DNA of 64,000 nt. Origin: Pusillimonas sp. GTDB taxonomy: Bacteria; Pseudomonadota; Gammaproteobacteria; Burkholderiales; Burkholderiaceae_B. The notes beneath the pieces are model-generated. The model saw only the letters and a program-made list of their open reading frames with translations, did not search any database and was not told the origin of the DNA. Position numbers and translations under genes: made by a program. Below, in pieces: positions 55,786 to 64,000 of the stretch. The stretch spans positions 62,001-126,000 of the forward strand of contig NZ_JAJUFE010000002.1 in the NCBI RefSeq assembly GCF_029263785.1, written 5' to 3'. Each line of letters opens with the position of its first letter. Position 1 is the first letter of the stretch.

Positions 55786-58197
55786 CTATGTTTTTTCCGC
55801 ATTATCGTTCGCCGGCTGTTTCGAGTCTACCTCAGAACTCGATTCTGCCAAGCGGGTCAAGAGGATGGAAATGCGCGCCCCGCCTTCGCGCCGGTTGGCC
55901 ACATCAATGCGACCACCGTGTTCTTCGACAATTTTCTTCACGATTGCCAGGCCCAGCCCCGTACCCGTTGCCTTGGTCGTGACATAAGGCTCAAATACAC
56001 GGGACAACACCTGGGCAGCAAAGCCCGGGCCGTTATCCGAAACGGTCAGACGCACGGCCTGCTTCCGTTGCTCGCCGTCTCCGGAGGTTTCCATAAGACG
56101 CGTCTGAACCTGAATGCAGGCCTCTTCGACTGACTGAATCTGACAAGCCGCATCACGCGCGTTGGCCACCAGATTATGAATCAGCTGGCGCAATTGCGTC
56201 GGGTCACCCTCAATGGCCGGCAAACCAGGTTCGAATGTTGCCTCTATGCTGACACTGCGCCCGTCGCCGCGCAACGCGCCTTCGCCGGGATCCCAGCCGT
56301 AAAGCATCAACACATCGCCCACCAGGGCGTTGAAATCGACCCTTTGCATCTGCGCCGGGGGCGTGCGGGCGTACTCCCGAAAATCATCCACCATCTGCTT
56401 CAGCGATGCAACCTGATTGACAATGGTATTGGTCGAGCGGATCAGCATTGCCGCGTCGCTTTCATTGAGGCGATCAGCCAGCTTCATTGCCAGACGCTCG
56501 GCTGACAATTGAATTGGCGTCAGCGGATTCTTGATCTCGTGCGCCAGGCGCCGCGCAACTTCGCCCCAGGCGACTGTTCGACTGGCCGAAATGACTTCGC
56601 TGATATCGTCGAACACCACCAGATACCCGTTACCCCTGCCGTCAACCGTAAGATGCGTACCGCGCGCCAGCAAGGTCACCACATGGTGACGGCCATTTTC
56701 GCGGCCGCCCTCTTCGCCGTCACGCTCCAGTTCAAATTGCTGTTGCCAGTACGGGCGTTCGGATCCGACGGCCTCGTGCGCCGAGAACGCTTGCCTGATC
56801 AGTTGCGAAAGCTTGAATGCACCATCGACGGTCTCAAGGGGGCGGCCCTTCGCCGACCGCAGGTCGACGTGCAAGATGCTCTGCGCCCCCTGGTTAAACA
56901 GGTTGAGCCTGAAAGCCTCGTCAAATACAAGAACACCTGATGACAGGTTACTCAGGACCGACTCCAGATAAACGTTGGATCGCTCCAGTTGCTGACGATT
57001 GTTTTCCACCATGCGTCGCGCTTCGTCCAGCTGGCGCGTCATGGCGTTGAATGAACGGGTCAATTGCCCTACTTCGTCTTTTTCGGGCGGTTCGGGCAAG
57101 GGACGATAATCACCAACCCCGACCGCCTGCGTGCCGGCTGCAAGCGAAAGCAAGGGCTTGACCAGGCGCCTGGACAGGGCCAGTGCTACGACCATCGCGG
57201 CGAACACAGCCAGTATCAGGGCCAGGGTCAGGGTGATCCCATATAACTTGCGCAGACCGAGGCGCGACAGTGCCAGTTCCTGGTAATCACGGAAACCCTG
57301 CTGCACCTGATTGGCATTTCGCGCGATCTGCTCGGGTACCGGCTGAATCACCTGAAGCCATCGGGTTTCGGGCGAGACCCCCAACGCGGAAGACACCCTG
57401 TCGATGGAGCGGACAGGCAGTACCACACGCAGATGCAGTCCCAGGCTGCCACGCGAGAGCACATCTTGATCCTCTTCGGCAGTGCCCGCGCCCAGAGGCT
57501 CGTCAGCTTCGGCAGCCTCGTAGGTTCGCGCCACCCGCAGATGATTCAACACATGCTGGGGGGGACCCTCGGGAATCAGCTGACCGTAATCGGAGGACGA
57601 AAACGCGACGAGTCTTCCGCTACCGGTAAACACCATGGCCTCGTCCACCCCGCCCGATTCGCGCAGGCGAGTGATCGCCAGGGCCATGTCGGCATCGCTG
57701 GTGTCATTCAGTCCGGAAGCAATGATCTTGGCCCGGCTTCGCACTTCGGCCAATTGCGTATCCAGTGCGGCACGTCCGAGGTTCAGGCCGGCTTCCAGGG
57801 CGCTGTCGACCCTGACGTTAAACCACGACTCGATCGACCGTGACATAAACTGCACCGACAGCACGTAAATGAGTGCACCGGGCAGTACACCGATGAGCGC
57901 AAAAAACAAGGCGAAACGCGCGGTAAGACGTGCCCCGAACTGACGTCGCCGGATTTGCCGCAGCAAGCGTGCCGCCAGTACCCCCACCCAAAAAATGAGG
58001 GCAACCGCGAGCACGCCGTTGAGCAAAAGCAGCATGTCGTACTGCTGCGCATAGCGCGACGCATTACCGGTGGACCACACCAGCAGGCCGAGCAGCGCCA
58101 TCGCGCTGACTGCGGCAATCAGCAGCGTAACGCGCAGCCCCCACCTCAGGAGGGCTGGTGATCGCCGGCGGAGATCGAAAATTGAAAGTCTTTCCAT
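55786..58197 (-). CDS. ntrY: NtrY-like sensor histidine kinase
   Basis: An 803-residue membrane kinase. Four transmembrane segments lie in the first 320 residues (LLRWGLRVTLLIAAVSAMALLG, LLLLNGVLAVALIFWVGVLAA, FALFFALIGVLPGALIYVL and LALILAVFAAMVVALAL). A periplasmic loop lies between the last two. HAMP (RLVKPLLSLAAGTQAVGVGDY), PAS, HisKA (RRLAHEIKNPLTPIQLSAERL, His near 552) and HATPase (NLVANARDA; DNGPGF; GTGLGLAIVKKIVEEHGG) complete it. This is the NtrY layout, tied to redox or nitrogen control in other groups. Its first 52 bases overlap the DUF4390 gene end. Confidence 0.92.
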   Translation of the reverse strand: MERLSIFDLRRRSPALLRWGLRVTLLIAAVSAMALLGLLVWSTGNASRYAQQYDMLLLLNGVLAVALIFWVGVLAARLLRQIRRRQFGARLTARFALFFALIGVLPGALIYVLSVQFMSRSIESWFNVRVDSALEAGLNLGRAALDTQLAEVRSRAKIIASGLNDTSDADMALAITRLRESGGVDEAMVFTGSGRLVAFSSSDYGQLIPEGPPQHVLNHLRVARTYEAAEADEPLGAGTAEEDQDVLSRGSLGLHLRVVLPVRSIDRVSSALGVSPETRWLQVIQPVPEQIARNANQVQQGFRDYQELALSRLGLRKLYGITLTLALILAVFAAMVVALALSRRLVKPLLSLAAGTQAVGVGDYRPLPEPPEKDEVGQLTRSFNAMTRQLDEARRMVENNRQQLERSNVYLESVLSNLSSGVLVFDEAFRLNLFNQGAQSILHVDLRSAKGRPLETVDGAFKLSQLIRQAFSAHEAVGSERPYWQQQFELERDGEEGGRENGRHHVVTLLARGTHLTVDGRGNGYLVVFDDISEVISASRTVAWGEVARRLAHEIKNPLTPIQLSAERLAMKLADRLNESDAAMLIRSTNTIVNQVASLKQMVDDFREYARTPPAQMQRVDFNALVGDVLMLYGWDPGEGALRGDGRSVSIEATFEPGLPAIEGDPTQLRQLIHNLVANARDAACQIQSVEEACIQVQTRLMETSGDGEQRKQAVRLTVSDNGPGFAAQVLSRVFEPYVTTKATGTGLGLAIVKKIVEEHGGRIDVANRREGGARISILLTRLAESSSEVDSKQPANDNAEKT

Positions 58198-58730
58198 GGT
58201 GTGGCTAAAACCCAGGCACTACTGTTGTAGGCATCGATTTGAAAAGGTCTGGGTAAGCGGGAGGTATCCAGCCGCACACGAAGTCGGCCGATATAGGGTT
58301 CATCGATTTCAAGGTCGCTGGTGCGGGCCACTGCCCACCCACGGATATTGCGAACGAAAGACAAGGCGTCGTCGAGCGATCCCACAGGAATGGACAGTTC
58401 GCCCGAACCTACACGCCATTGACGTGTGAGCGCGTTGTAAACGATGCGCCAGGTCATCTGCTGGTCGACAACTGTTTTATCAAACCACCACCAGCGATGC
58501 TTGGTGATCTTCAGGTCTGCCGAAAAATAAATGGGTACGCCTTTGTGAGCGGCCGTACGCAACTCCGAACTGACCTCGAACTCGACGTCGGCATCGATGT
58601 ATAGCTCGCCATCACGCACGATCGGGTCAACCCGTTCGACACGTTCGGCCCCTTGGGCCGCAGCCGGTCCTGCCCCGAACACGGCACTGGCAAGACAAAG
58701 CAGAAGCAGCGAGCAAACCCGGAAGATCAT
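58146..58730 (-). CDS. DUF4390 periplasmic protein
   Basis: A 194-residue protein with a signal peptide ending near AAAQ (about 26), followed by a beta-rich domain: GELYIDADVEFEVSSELRTAAHKGVPIYFSADLKITKHRWWWFDKTVVDQQMTWRIVYNALTRQW. This fits DUF4390, which is encoded next to ntrY in betaproteobacteria; no function is known. The YFSADL and RWWWFDK segments are its best landmarks. Its 3' end overlaps the ntrY start by 52 bases, so translation is strongly coupled and it may act with the NtrY sensor at the membrane. Confidence 0.85.
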   Translation of the reverse strand: MIFRVCSLLLLCLASAVFGAGPAAAQGAERVERVDPIVRDGELYIDADVEFEVSSELRTAAHKGVPIYFSADLKITKHRWWWFDKTVVDQQMTWRIVYNALTRQWRVGSGELSIPVGSLDDALSFVRNIRGWAVARTSDLEIDEPYIGRLRVRLDTSRLPRPFQIDAYNSSAWVLATPWKDFQFSISAGDHQPS

Positions 58731-58776
58731 TGAGCTCAGTTACCGCCACAAGAGCGAAAGCAATATTGTTGACGTG

Positions 58777-60114
58777 TTAAGCCTGCTTGGCAAACAGGGC
58801 ATAGAAAAATCCATCGTATCGTGCCACACCGTCGGCATCCGGCAAAGGAAGAATCTGGCCGGGCGCGTCCAGTCGGGTTGCATCCCCGTGAGCCTTCAAA
58901 AATGACTGCGCCTGGAGCTCACCTTCCTGCGGAAAGATAGAGCAGGTAGCATACAGCAGGCGACCCCCAGGCTTGACCGTTTTCCATAGCGCCGAGACGA
59001 TCTTTCGTTGCAAGGCAGCCGTGCGGGCGACATCAGTCTGGCGGCGCAACCAGCGTATATCCGGATGCCGTCGCACCACACCCGACGCCGTGCAGGGCAC
59101 GTCCGCCAGAACAAGATCAAAGGGTTTGCCGTCCCACCATGTCCCGGTGTCGGCAGCATCGGCGCAACGCAAATGAACGTCATCGTTACGAAGACGCAGC
59201 CGGTCAAGATTCTGGCCAACGCGCTCGAGCCGTGCAGCGTCGTTATCCAGCGCCCATAGCTCAAGCTGTGATGACTCAAGAAGATGAGCCGTCTTGCCGC
59301 CCGGTGCCGAGCATGCATCCAGTACCCGCGCACCATCAAATGGCCGAAGGAGGTCGGCAGCCATTTGCGCAGCGGCGTCCTGCACAGACCACCACCCCTC
59401 GTCAAACCCTGGTATCTCGTGCACGGGTCGTGCCTGCGTCAATATCAGGCCAGCGGTGCCAACCCGCGAGAACCCGATTCCAGCCCCGGTCAGGCAGGCC
59501 TCCATCTGGACCATCGACACAAGGCGACGGTTGACGCGCAAGGTCATTGGCCCCGGCTGATCACCTGCATTCAATAACGCCTCCCAGCTATTGGGGTAGG
59601 CACGTTGCACATGCTGAATCCACCAATCGGGGTAATTCCACCGCGCGACGGGATTTTTCCGGGCCTGGGTTAAAATATCCGGTCTTTCGCGCGTAAAGCG
59701 TCTCAAGGCGGCATTCAACAATTTCTTGTAAGAGCGCAAGCTTTTTGCATCGGCTGCTTGTACAGACTGATCCACGACAGTGTGTACGGCATATACCGGC
59801 CAAAAAGCATTTGCCTCGCCCCCGTCGGCCTCCATTGCTGTGTCCAGCAACACCAAAGATACCTGCAGCAGGGCATTGAACAAGGGGTTGGGGGGAGTGC
59901 GAGGCACCAGCAGTCGTTGAATCTCATTCGCCAGGCCAAGCCGACGCATCGTGTGAAAACTGATCGATTGTGCCGCGGCGCGCAGTTCAGACGGCGTCAT
60001 CGCGAGCGCATCAGATAGTGATCGCCCGGAACGTACCGCCTGCACAGCCTTGGCGCTGGTTAGCAGGGTTTCAGACAACGCAAAGCGTTGCAATGGAATA
60101 TTTTTGGCTGGCAC
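58777..60114 (-). CDS. rsmB: 16S rRNA m5C967 methyltransferase
   Basis: RsmB methylates C967 of 16S rRNA. The 445-residue protein has an N-terminal NusB-like helical domain (about 1-165) and a Rossmann methyltransferase core with VLDACSAPGGKTAHLLE, LWALDNDAARLERVGQNLDRL and the two catalytic cysteines in VLADVPCTASGVVRRHPDI and LLYATCSIFPQEGE. It is divergent from rimO and heads the rsmB-DUF4390-ntrY-ntrX row, a standard betaproteobacterial arrangement. Confidence 0.95.
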   Translation of the reverse strand: MPAKNIPLQRFALSETLLTSAKAVQAVRSGRSLSDALAMTPSELRAAAQSISFHTMRRLGLANEIQRLLVPRTPPNPLFNALLQVSLVLLDTAMEADGGEANAFWPVYAVHTVVDQSVQAADAKSLRSYKKLLNAALRRFTRERPDILTQARKNPVARWNYPDWWIQHVQRAYPNSWEALLNAGDQPGPMTLRVNRRLVSMVQMEACLTGAGIGFSRVGTAGLILTQARPVHEIPGFDEGWWSVQDAAAQMAADLLRPFDGARVLDACSAPGGKTAHLLESSQLELWALDNDAARLERVGQNLDRLRLRNDDVHLRCADAADTGTWWDGKPFDLVLADVPCTASGVVRRHPDIRWLRRQTDVARTAALQRKIVSALWKTVKPGGRLLYATCSIFPQEGELQAQSFLKAHGDATRLDAPGQILPLPDADGVARYDGFFYALFAKQA

Positions 60115-60240
60115 GGCTTACGTCATCCGGATGCGCGGTTCATCTGTGCGGACTTTATCATCAATTGGCCCTTGGCTTCAGCGCCGGGGGCACTTTCAAG
60201 CTGAACTTTTACAAAGCCAGGTGGCTATCAGAGGTTACTC

Positions 60241-61623
60241 ATGAACTCCCCTACAACGGGCCTCCCTGACGCGGGCCTTCAACAGAAAGGCCGCCCCGGA
60301 CAGGGTCCAAAAAAAGTGGGCTTTGTCAGTTTGGGCTGCCCCAAGGCACTGGTCGATTCGGAACGCATACTGACGCAATTGCGCACCGAAGGCTATGCCA
60401 TCACCCCTGAGTACGTGGATGCCGATGTGGTGGTCGTCAACACCTGTGGCTTCATCGACAGCGCAAAAGCCGAGTCACTGGACGCGATTGGTGAAGCCAT
60501 TGCCGAAAATGGCCGTGTGATCGTTACCGGCTGCATGGGCGTCGAAGAATCTGTCATCCGGGACGTGCATCCAGCCGTATTGGCAGTAACCGGTCCTCAA
60601 CAATATGAAGAGGTCGTCCGTGCCGTACACGAAGCTGCTCCTCCCAGTGTTGAGCACAATCCTTACGTCGATCTGGTGCCGCCGCAAGGCATCAAGTTGA
60701 CTCCGCGCCATTACGCCTACCTGAAGATTTCAGAAGGCTGCAATCATCGCTGCAGCTTCTGCATCATTCCTTCCATGCGTGGAAATCATGTCAGCCGACC
60801 TGTCGGCGACGTGCTGGGCGAGGCCGAACGCCTGGTCAATGCCGGGGTCAAAGAGCTGCTGGTCATTTCACAAGACACCAGCGCCTATGGAGTCGACCTG
60901 AAATTCCGTACGGGCTTTTGGAACGGCCGCCCCGTCAAGACGCACATGACCCAGCTGTGTGAGGCGCTGTCCGGCTTCGGCGTGTGGACCCGGCTGCACT
61001 ATGTCTATCCTTACCCGCACGTGGACGAGGTAATTCCCCTGATGGCTGACGGCAAGATCCTGCCTTATCTGGACATCCCTTTTCAGCATGCCAGTCCGCG
61101 CATCCTGAAACTGATGAAACGGCCTGCCTTCGAAGATCGCACGCTGGCCCGCATCAAGCAATGGCGCGAAGCCTGTCCCGACATCACCCTGCGATCCACA
61201 TTCATTGTGGGCTTCCCGGGCGAAACCGAGGACGACTTCCAGTATTTGCTGGATTGGATGACGGAAGCACAACTTGACCGCGTGGGCTGCTTTCAGTATT
61301 CGCCGGTCGAAGGCGCCGCCGCCAACGAGTTGCCCGACGCAGTTCCCGACGAGGTCAAGCAAGAACGTTGGGAGCGCTTCATGGCTCATCAACAGGCCAT
61401 CTCGCGCGATCGCCTGCAAAACAAGGTGGGCCGCGAGATCGACGTGCTGATCGACGAGGTTGATGAAGAAGGTGCCGTCGGGCGCTCGAGCGCCGATGCA
61501 CCCGAAATCGACGGAAACGTGTTTGTCAGCAACGCCCGGAACGTGCGTCCTGGCGACCTGATCAAGGTCAGGGTCACCGATTCAGACGAATACGATCTGT
61601 ACGCAGAAGCTATCCGAGTATAA
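60241..61623 (+). CDS. rimO: Ribosomal protein S12 methylthiotransferase
   Basis: RimO methylthiolates Asp88 of ribosomal protein S12. The 460-residue radical-SAM enzyme has an N-terminal MTTase domain with three cysteines ([35 protein letters not shown]). The CNHRCSFC radical motif (Cys167, Cys171, Cys174) follows, then [34 protein letters not shown] and a C-terminal TRAM domain (about 390-458). It is expressed from the gap shared with the divergent rsmB. Confidence 0.96.
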   Translation: MNSPTTGLPDAGLQQKGRPGQGPKKVGFVSLGCPKALVDSERILTQLRTEGYAITPEYVDADVVVVNTCGFIDSAKAESLDAIGEAIAENGRVIVTGCMGVEESVIRDVHPAVLAVTGPQQYEEVVRAVHEAAPPSVEHNPYVDLVPPQGIKLTPRHYAYLKISEGCNHRCSFCIIPSMRGNHVSRPVGDVLGEAERLVNAGVKELLVISQDTSAYGVDLKFRTGFWNGRPVKTHMTQLCEALSGFGVWTRLHYVYPYPHVDEVIPLMADGKILPYLDIPFQHASPRILKLMKRPAFEDRTLARIKQWREACPDITLRSTFIVGFPGETEDDFQYLLDWMTEAQLDRVGCFQYSPVEGAAANELPDAVPDEVKQERWERFMAHQQAISRDRLQNKVGREIDVLIDEVDEEGAVGRSSADAPEIDGNVFVSNARNVRPGDLIKVRVTDSDEYDLYAEAIRV

Positions 61624-61699
61624 ACTGCGCTTGCCAAGGCACCGGCTTCATGTACCGCCTCGCGGTCGGCCGGTCCAGCTCATAAAGGAGACCAAGCGC

Positions 61700-62110
61700 A
61701 TGTCCTCTACTTCCTGCGACGACCTGGGTCGTCTGATCCTGCGGCTCAGTCTGGGTATTCTCATCCTCATGCATGGCCTGGCCAAGCTGTTCAACGGCAT
61801 CGGCGGTATCGAGTCCATGCTCACCTCACATGGCATGCCGGCGTTCTTTGCCTGGGGGGTCTATGTAGGAGAAGTCATCGCTCCCATCCTGGTCATTTTG
61901 GGCATCTACACCCGGCTGGGCGCCCTGCTGATCGCCTTGAACATGGTAGTGGCCATTCTCCTGGCACACAGCCACCAGTTACTGATGCTCAGCAATAGCG
62001 GCGGATGGCAGCTCGAGCTGCAAGGAATGTTCTTGTTCACATCGATCGCCTTGATCTTCCTGGGCGCGGGTGCGTATGGCCTCGGAGGTCGCAGCGGCCG
62101 CTGGAATTAA
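61700..62110 (+). CDS. DoxX family membrane protein
   Basis: A 136-residue inner-membrane protein with four hydrophobic helices: LGRLILRLSLGILILMHGLAKLFNG, MPAFFAWGVYVGEVIAPILVILGIYT, LGALLIALNMVVAILLAHSHQL and MFLFTSIALIFLGAGAYGL. The HGLAKLFNGIGGIESML segment is the DoxX signature. Family members are quinol-linked or thiol-redox membrane proteins in some bacteria, but the role of this one is unknown. The ATG at 61700 has a good AAAGGAG site. A terminator follows. Confidence 0.88.
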   Translation: MSSTSCDDLGRLILRLSLGILILMHGLAKLFNGIGGIESMLTSHGMPAFFAWGVYVGEVIAPILVILGIYTRLGALLIALNMVVAILLAHSHQLLMLSNSGGWQLELQGMFLFTSIALIFLGAGAYGLGGRSGRWN

Positions 62111-62118
62111 ACAAGAAA

Positions 62119-62157
62119 GGCTCGGCTACGCGCAGAAGGGAAGTCGAGCCCCTTTTT
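62119..62157 (+). terminator. Terminator after doxX
   Basis: GGCTCG (62119-62124) pairs with CGAGCC (62145-62150), with a 20-base loop, followed by CCTTTTTGC. It lies in the 61-bp gap between the convergent doxX and fmt genes. On the opposite strand there is an A-rich flank (AAACAAGAAA), so it may work both ways. Confidence 0.6.
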
Positions 62158-62171
62158 GCTTGCAGATTCGG

Positions 62172-63113
62172 TTATTCGGGCTGCCAGCCTTGTACAAACG
62201 TCGACACGGCCTGCCTTTTCCCGCCGGCTTTCTGTAACTCGGTTACGCGCAAGATGCCATCGCCCGTGGCAATGTCGATGCCTTCGGCCGTGGCAGATTC
62301 GATTGTGCCGGCCGGACTGCTTGCCGCCTTCGGCAACGCTACAGCCTGCCAAACCTTGACGGGCGCATCCAGCCCCGGCAGCATCATTGTGGCACCCGGA
62401 AAGGGATTGAAAGCGCGAACACGCCGGGCCAATTGCGAGGCCGGCAACAAGAAATCCAGAGGTGCTTCAGATTTTTCGAGCTTGGAGGCATAGGTGACCC
62501 GGTCTTCAGGCTGCTTTTCGCGCGTCAGCGCTCCGGACTGAAGTAGCTCCAGAGCCTGAACACTGGCTTTTGCTCCCATCTGCGCAAGCTCGTCGTGCAA
62601 GGTTGCTGCAGTATGTTCAGAGGTTATGGGCGTTCCAAGACGCAGCAGCATGTCACCTGTATCCAGGCCTTCATCCATTTGCATGATGGTGATGCCGGTT
62701 TCAGGGTCGCCCGCTTCTATTGCACGTTGAATGGGGGCGGCGCCACGCCACCGAGGGAGCAGGCTGGCGTGAATGTTCAGGCATCCATGAGCAGGCAGGT
62801 CAAGAACCCAGCGAGGCAATATCAGTCCGTAGGCGGCCACGACCATGACATCGGGTTTGGCATCGAGCAGGCTCTGTCGAGCCGCCTGAGCGTCTTCGGC
62901 ATATCTGCCATCCAGTTTGAGGCCGCGAGGCTGTATGACCGGAATATTGGCGGCCATCGCCGCCTGCTTGACCGCGCTTGGGGTCAGCTTCAGGCCACGA
63001 CCGGCCGGCCGGTCGGGCTGAGTCAGGACCAAGGGAATCTCGTGACCCGCTGCAATCAGGGCTTGCAGAGCCTGACGGGCGAATTCCGGGGTACCAGCAA
63101 ACACAACACGCAT
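62172..63113 (-). CDS. fmt: Methionyl-tRNA formyltransferase
   Basis: Fmt formylates initiator Met-tRNA. The 313-residue protein has [17 protein letters not shown] at the start, [14 protein letters not shown] (loop binding the tRNA acceptor), [37 protein letters not shown] with the catalytic Asn-His pair, and [12 protein letters not shown]. The ATG at 63113 is the family start; a longer in-frame start would overlap def. It is the downstream partner of def on the minus strand, 29 bases away. Confidence 0.97.
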   Translation of the reverse strand: MRVVFAGTPEFARQALQALIAAGHEIPLVLTQPDRPAGRGLKLTPSAVKQAAMAANIPVIQPRGLKLDGRYAEDAQAARQSLLDAKPDVMVVAAYGLILPRWVLDLPAHGCLNIHASLLPRWRGAAPIQRAIEAGDPETGITIMQMDEGLDTGDMLLRLGTPITSEHTAATLHDELAQMGAKASVQALELLQSGALTREKQPEDRVTYASKLEKSEAPLDFLLPASQLARRVRAFNPFPGATMMLPGLDAPVKVWQAVALPKAASSPAGTIESATAEGIDIATGDGILRVTELQKAGGKRQAVSTFVQGWQPE

Positions 63114-63142
63114 GGACAAGCGACCTGAAATAATTGACGGCA

Positions 63143-63655
63143 CTAGGCCTTGAGCGCTTCGCGTTCTTGCTTGCGGATTTTTGTCTTGATGCGACTTTGC
63201 TTGAGCGGCGAAAGGTATTCGACGAACACCTTGCCAAGAAGGTGATCGAGCTCGTGCTGGACGCAAACAGCAAGCAGACCTTCGGCATCAAATTCGAATG
63301 GTTCGCCCTGTTCGTCGAGAGCTCGCACATGAATTCTGGAAGCGCGCCTGACCTCGTCGTACACACCGGGCACCGACAGGCAACCTTCTTCGTAGACTTG
63401 CTCTTCGTCGCTTCGCCAGGTGATTTCGGGATTGATCAGTACCAGTAAATCGTTGCCTTCTTCGGAAACGTCAATGACTACGACACGCTCGTGAACATCG
63501 ACCTGGGTGGCGGCCAGACCCACGCCTGGTGCCGCGTACATGGTTTCGGCCATGTCGCGGACCAACTGGCGAATTCGATCATCGACGACCTCCACAGGCT
63601 TTGCAACCTTGTGCAATCGGGGATCGGGGTATCGAAGAATTGGGAGTAAGGCCAT
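63143..63655 (-). CDS. def: Peptide deformylase
   Basis: Def removes the formyl group from nascent N-terminal methionine. The 170-residue metalloenzyme shows the three motifs GVGLAATQ (about 45-52), EEGCLSVPG (Cys ligand) and QHELDHLLG (two His ligands with the catalytic Glu). It starts at the ATG at 63655; a longer frame would include non-coding sequence. An extended -10 (TGTTATAAT) lies about 30 bases upstream. It pairs with fmt; dprA is divergent. Confidence 0.97.
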   Translation of the reverse strand: MALLPILRYPDPRLHKVAKPVEVVDDRIRQLVRDMAETMYAAPGVGLAATQVDVHERVVVIDVSEEGNDLLVLINPEITWRSDEEQVYEEGCLSVPGVYDEVRRASRIHVRALDEQGEPFEFDAEGLLAVCVQHELDHLLGKVFVEYLSPLKQSRIKTKIRKQEREALKA

Positions 63656-63685
63656 AGGAAAATCCGGGAAAAGATCTGCTAACTG

Positions 63686-63694
63686 ATTATAACA
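63686..63694 (-). promoter_or_regulatory. Extended -10 promoter candidate for def-fmt
   Basis: On the minus strand TGTTATAAT is a perfect extended -10 (TG-N-TATAAT, core at 63691-63686). It is about 31 bases upstream of the def ATG. A TTGAAA lies further upstream, but at a 21-base spacing, too long for a -35, so the extended element would have to carry recognition. Confidence 0.55.
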
Positions 63695-63816
63695 AAACGG
63701 GTTTTCGCCCAGTTTCAAATGATTGTTCAGGCCACAGCCTCGCAACCGGCAAATCGCTGTGACTTTAGCTGCCACCGCGCCACCAAAACGGGGCTGCAAT
63801 ATGCCACACTTGCGCC

Positions 63817-64000
63817 ATGCACACACCGCCTTCCAAAGAAGAAATCAGCGCCTGGATACGACTTACCCTGGAGCCGGGCATCGGGCCGACTCACGCCCGG
63901 GTGCTTCTGGCCGCCTTTGGCCTGCCCCAGGACATTTACTCAGCGTCTGCCGCAACGCTTTCCAGGCATGTGTCCACCGAACTGGCAGCGCAGCTTCGGC
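63817..64000 (+). CDS. dprA: DNA processing protein DprA, N-terminal fragment
   Basis: Only the first 61 codons are in the window; the gene runs off the right edge. It begins [20 protein letters not shown], then [20 protein letters not shown], the N-terminal SAM-like helical domain of DprA, which loads RecA on incoming DNA during natural transformation. Gene order fmt-def / dprA is widely conserved. With comF in the same window, some competence machinery is present, but no pilus genes are seen. Confidence 0.82.
   Translation, partial: MHTPPSKEEISAWIRLTLEPGIGPTHARVLLAAFGLPQDIYSASAATLSRHVSTELAAQLR

Noticed and set aside
56225-56240. GGTTCGAAT resembling a tRNA T-loop
   Set aside because: It lies inside ntrY, and no acceptor, D or anticodon arm can be built around it. 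No other tRNA-like sequence was seen.

Overview
The window looks like core chromosome from a betaproteobacterium of the order Burkholderiales, most likely family Alcaligenaceae (the Bordetella/Achromobacter/Pusillimonas neighbourhood). This is inferred from gene content and order: ScpA-PanC, a UbiE/UbiJ/UbiB block, a PtsN-HprK-RapZ block, a fused DUF3683 FAD/Fe-S dehydrogenase, an NtrY/NtrX pair lacking the sigma-54 module, and fmt-def-dprA. No species call can be made from the sequence alone. I see no tRNA, rRNA, CRISPR array, phage, integrase or transposase. Coding density is high, and nearly every gene is intact, apart from the two cut by the window edges (coaE on the left, dprA on the right).

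Region by region. 1-3.2 kb: the start of coaE, an unrecognised lipoprotein, a small LuxR-type DNA-binding protein, then a minus-strand DUF3460-scpA-panC operon. 3.2-5.6 kb: an MFS drug exporter facing an XRE/MmyB-type regulator. 5.6-12.7 kb: a vitamin B12 block with B12-dependent methionine synthase (metH) on one side and, behind a cobalamin riboswitch, the B12 receptor btuB and binding protein btuF on the other. 12.7-13.2 kb: two unrelated long palindromic repeat units of about 217 bp each. 13.4-17.2 kb: thiG-thiD, then a degenerate isoaspartyl methyltransferase homologue directly joined to tolC. 17.2-23 kb (minus): ubiE, a Tim44-like protein, ubiJ-ubiB, a di-iron ferritin-like protein and rfaE2. 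23-25 kb: phoB-phoR. 25-30 kb (minus): a giant DUF3683 dehydrogenase and a YqaA membrane protein.

30-40 kb: ilvA, apt, then the envelope block kdsD-kdsC-lptC-lptA-lptB (Kdo synthesis and LPS transport), followed by hpf-ptsN-hprK-rapZ and rlpA. 40-45.8 kb: rsmI facing away from yraN-diaA-dolP-tlpA, then argB, a HAD phosphatase and slmA. 45.8-50.3 kb (minus): gpmA-envC-ctpA-moeB. 50.4-52.7 kb: rhodanese-grxC-secB-gpsA. 52.7-64 kb: trmL, comF, a BioC-like methyltransferase, the rsmB-DUF4390-ntrY-ntrX group, rimO, doxX, and fmt-def divergent from dprA.

The genes are mostly housekeeping: cell-envelope assembly (LPS, septal peptidoglycan, SecB export), quinone biosynthesis, one-carbon/B12 metabolism, translation quality (def, fmt, rimO, rsmB, rsmI, trmL) and PTS-type regulation. 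The points most worth a second look are the two palindromic repeat units; rpoN absent from its usual place between lptB and hpf, together with an NtrX that has no AAA+ domain; a di-iron protein next to ubiB; an A10 slippery tract near the end of ctpA; a triple 22-bp repeat that supplies the stop codons of two convergent genes; and a likely leaderless ptsN transcript.
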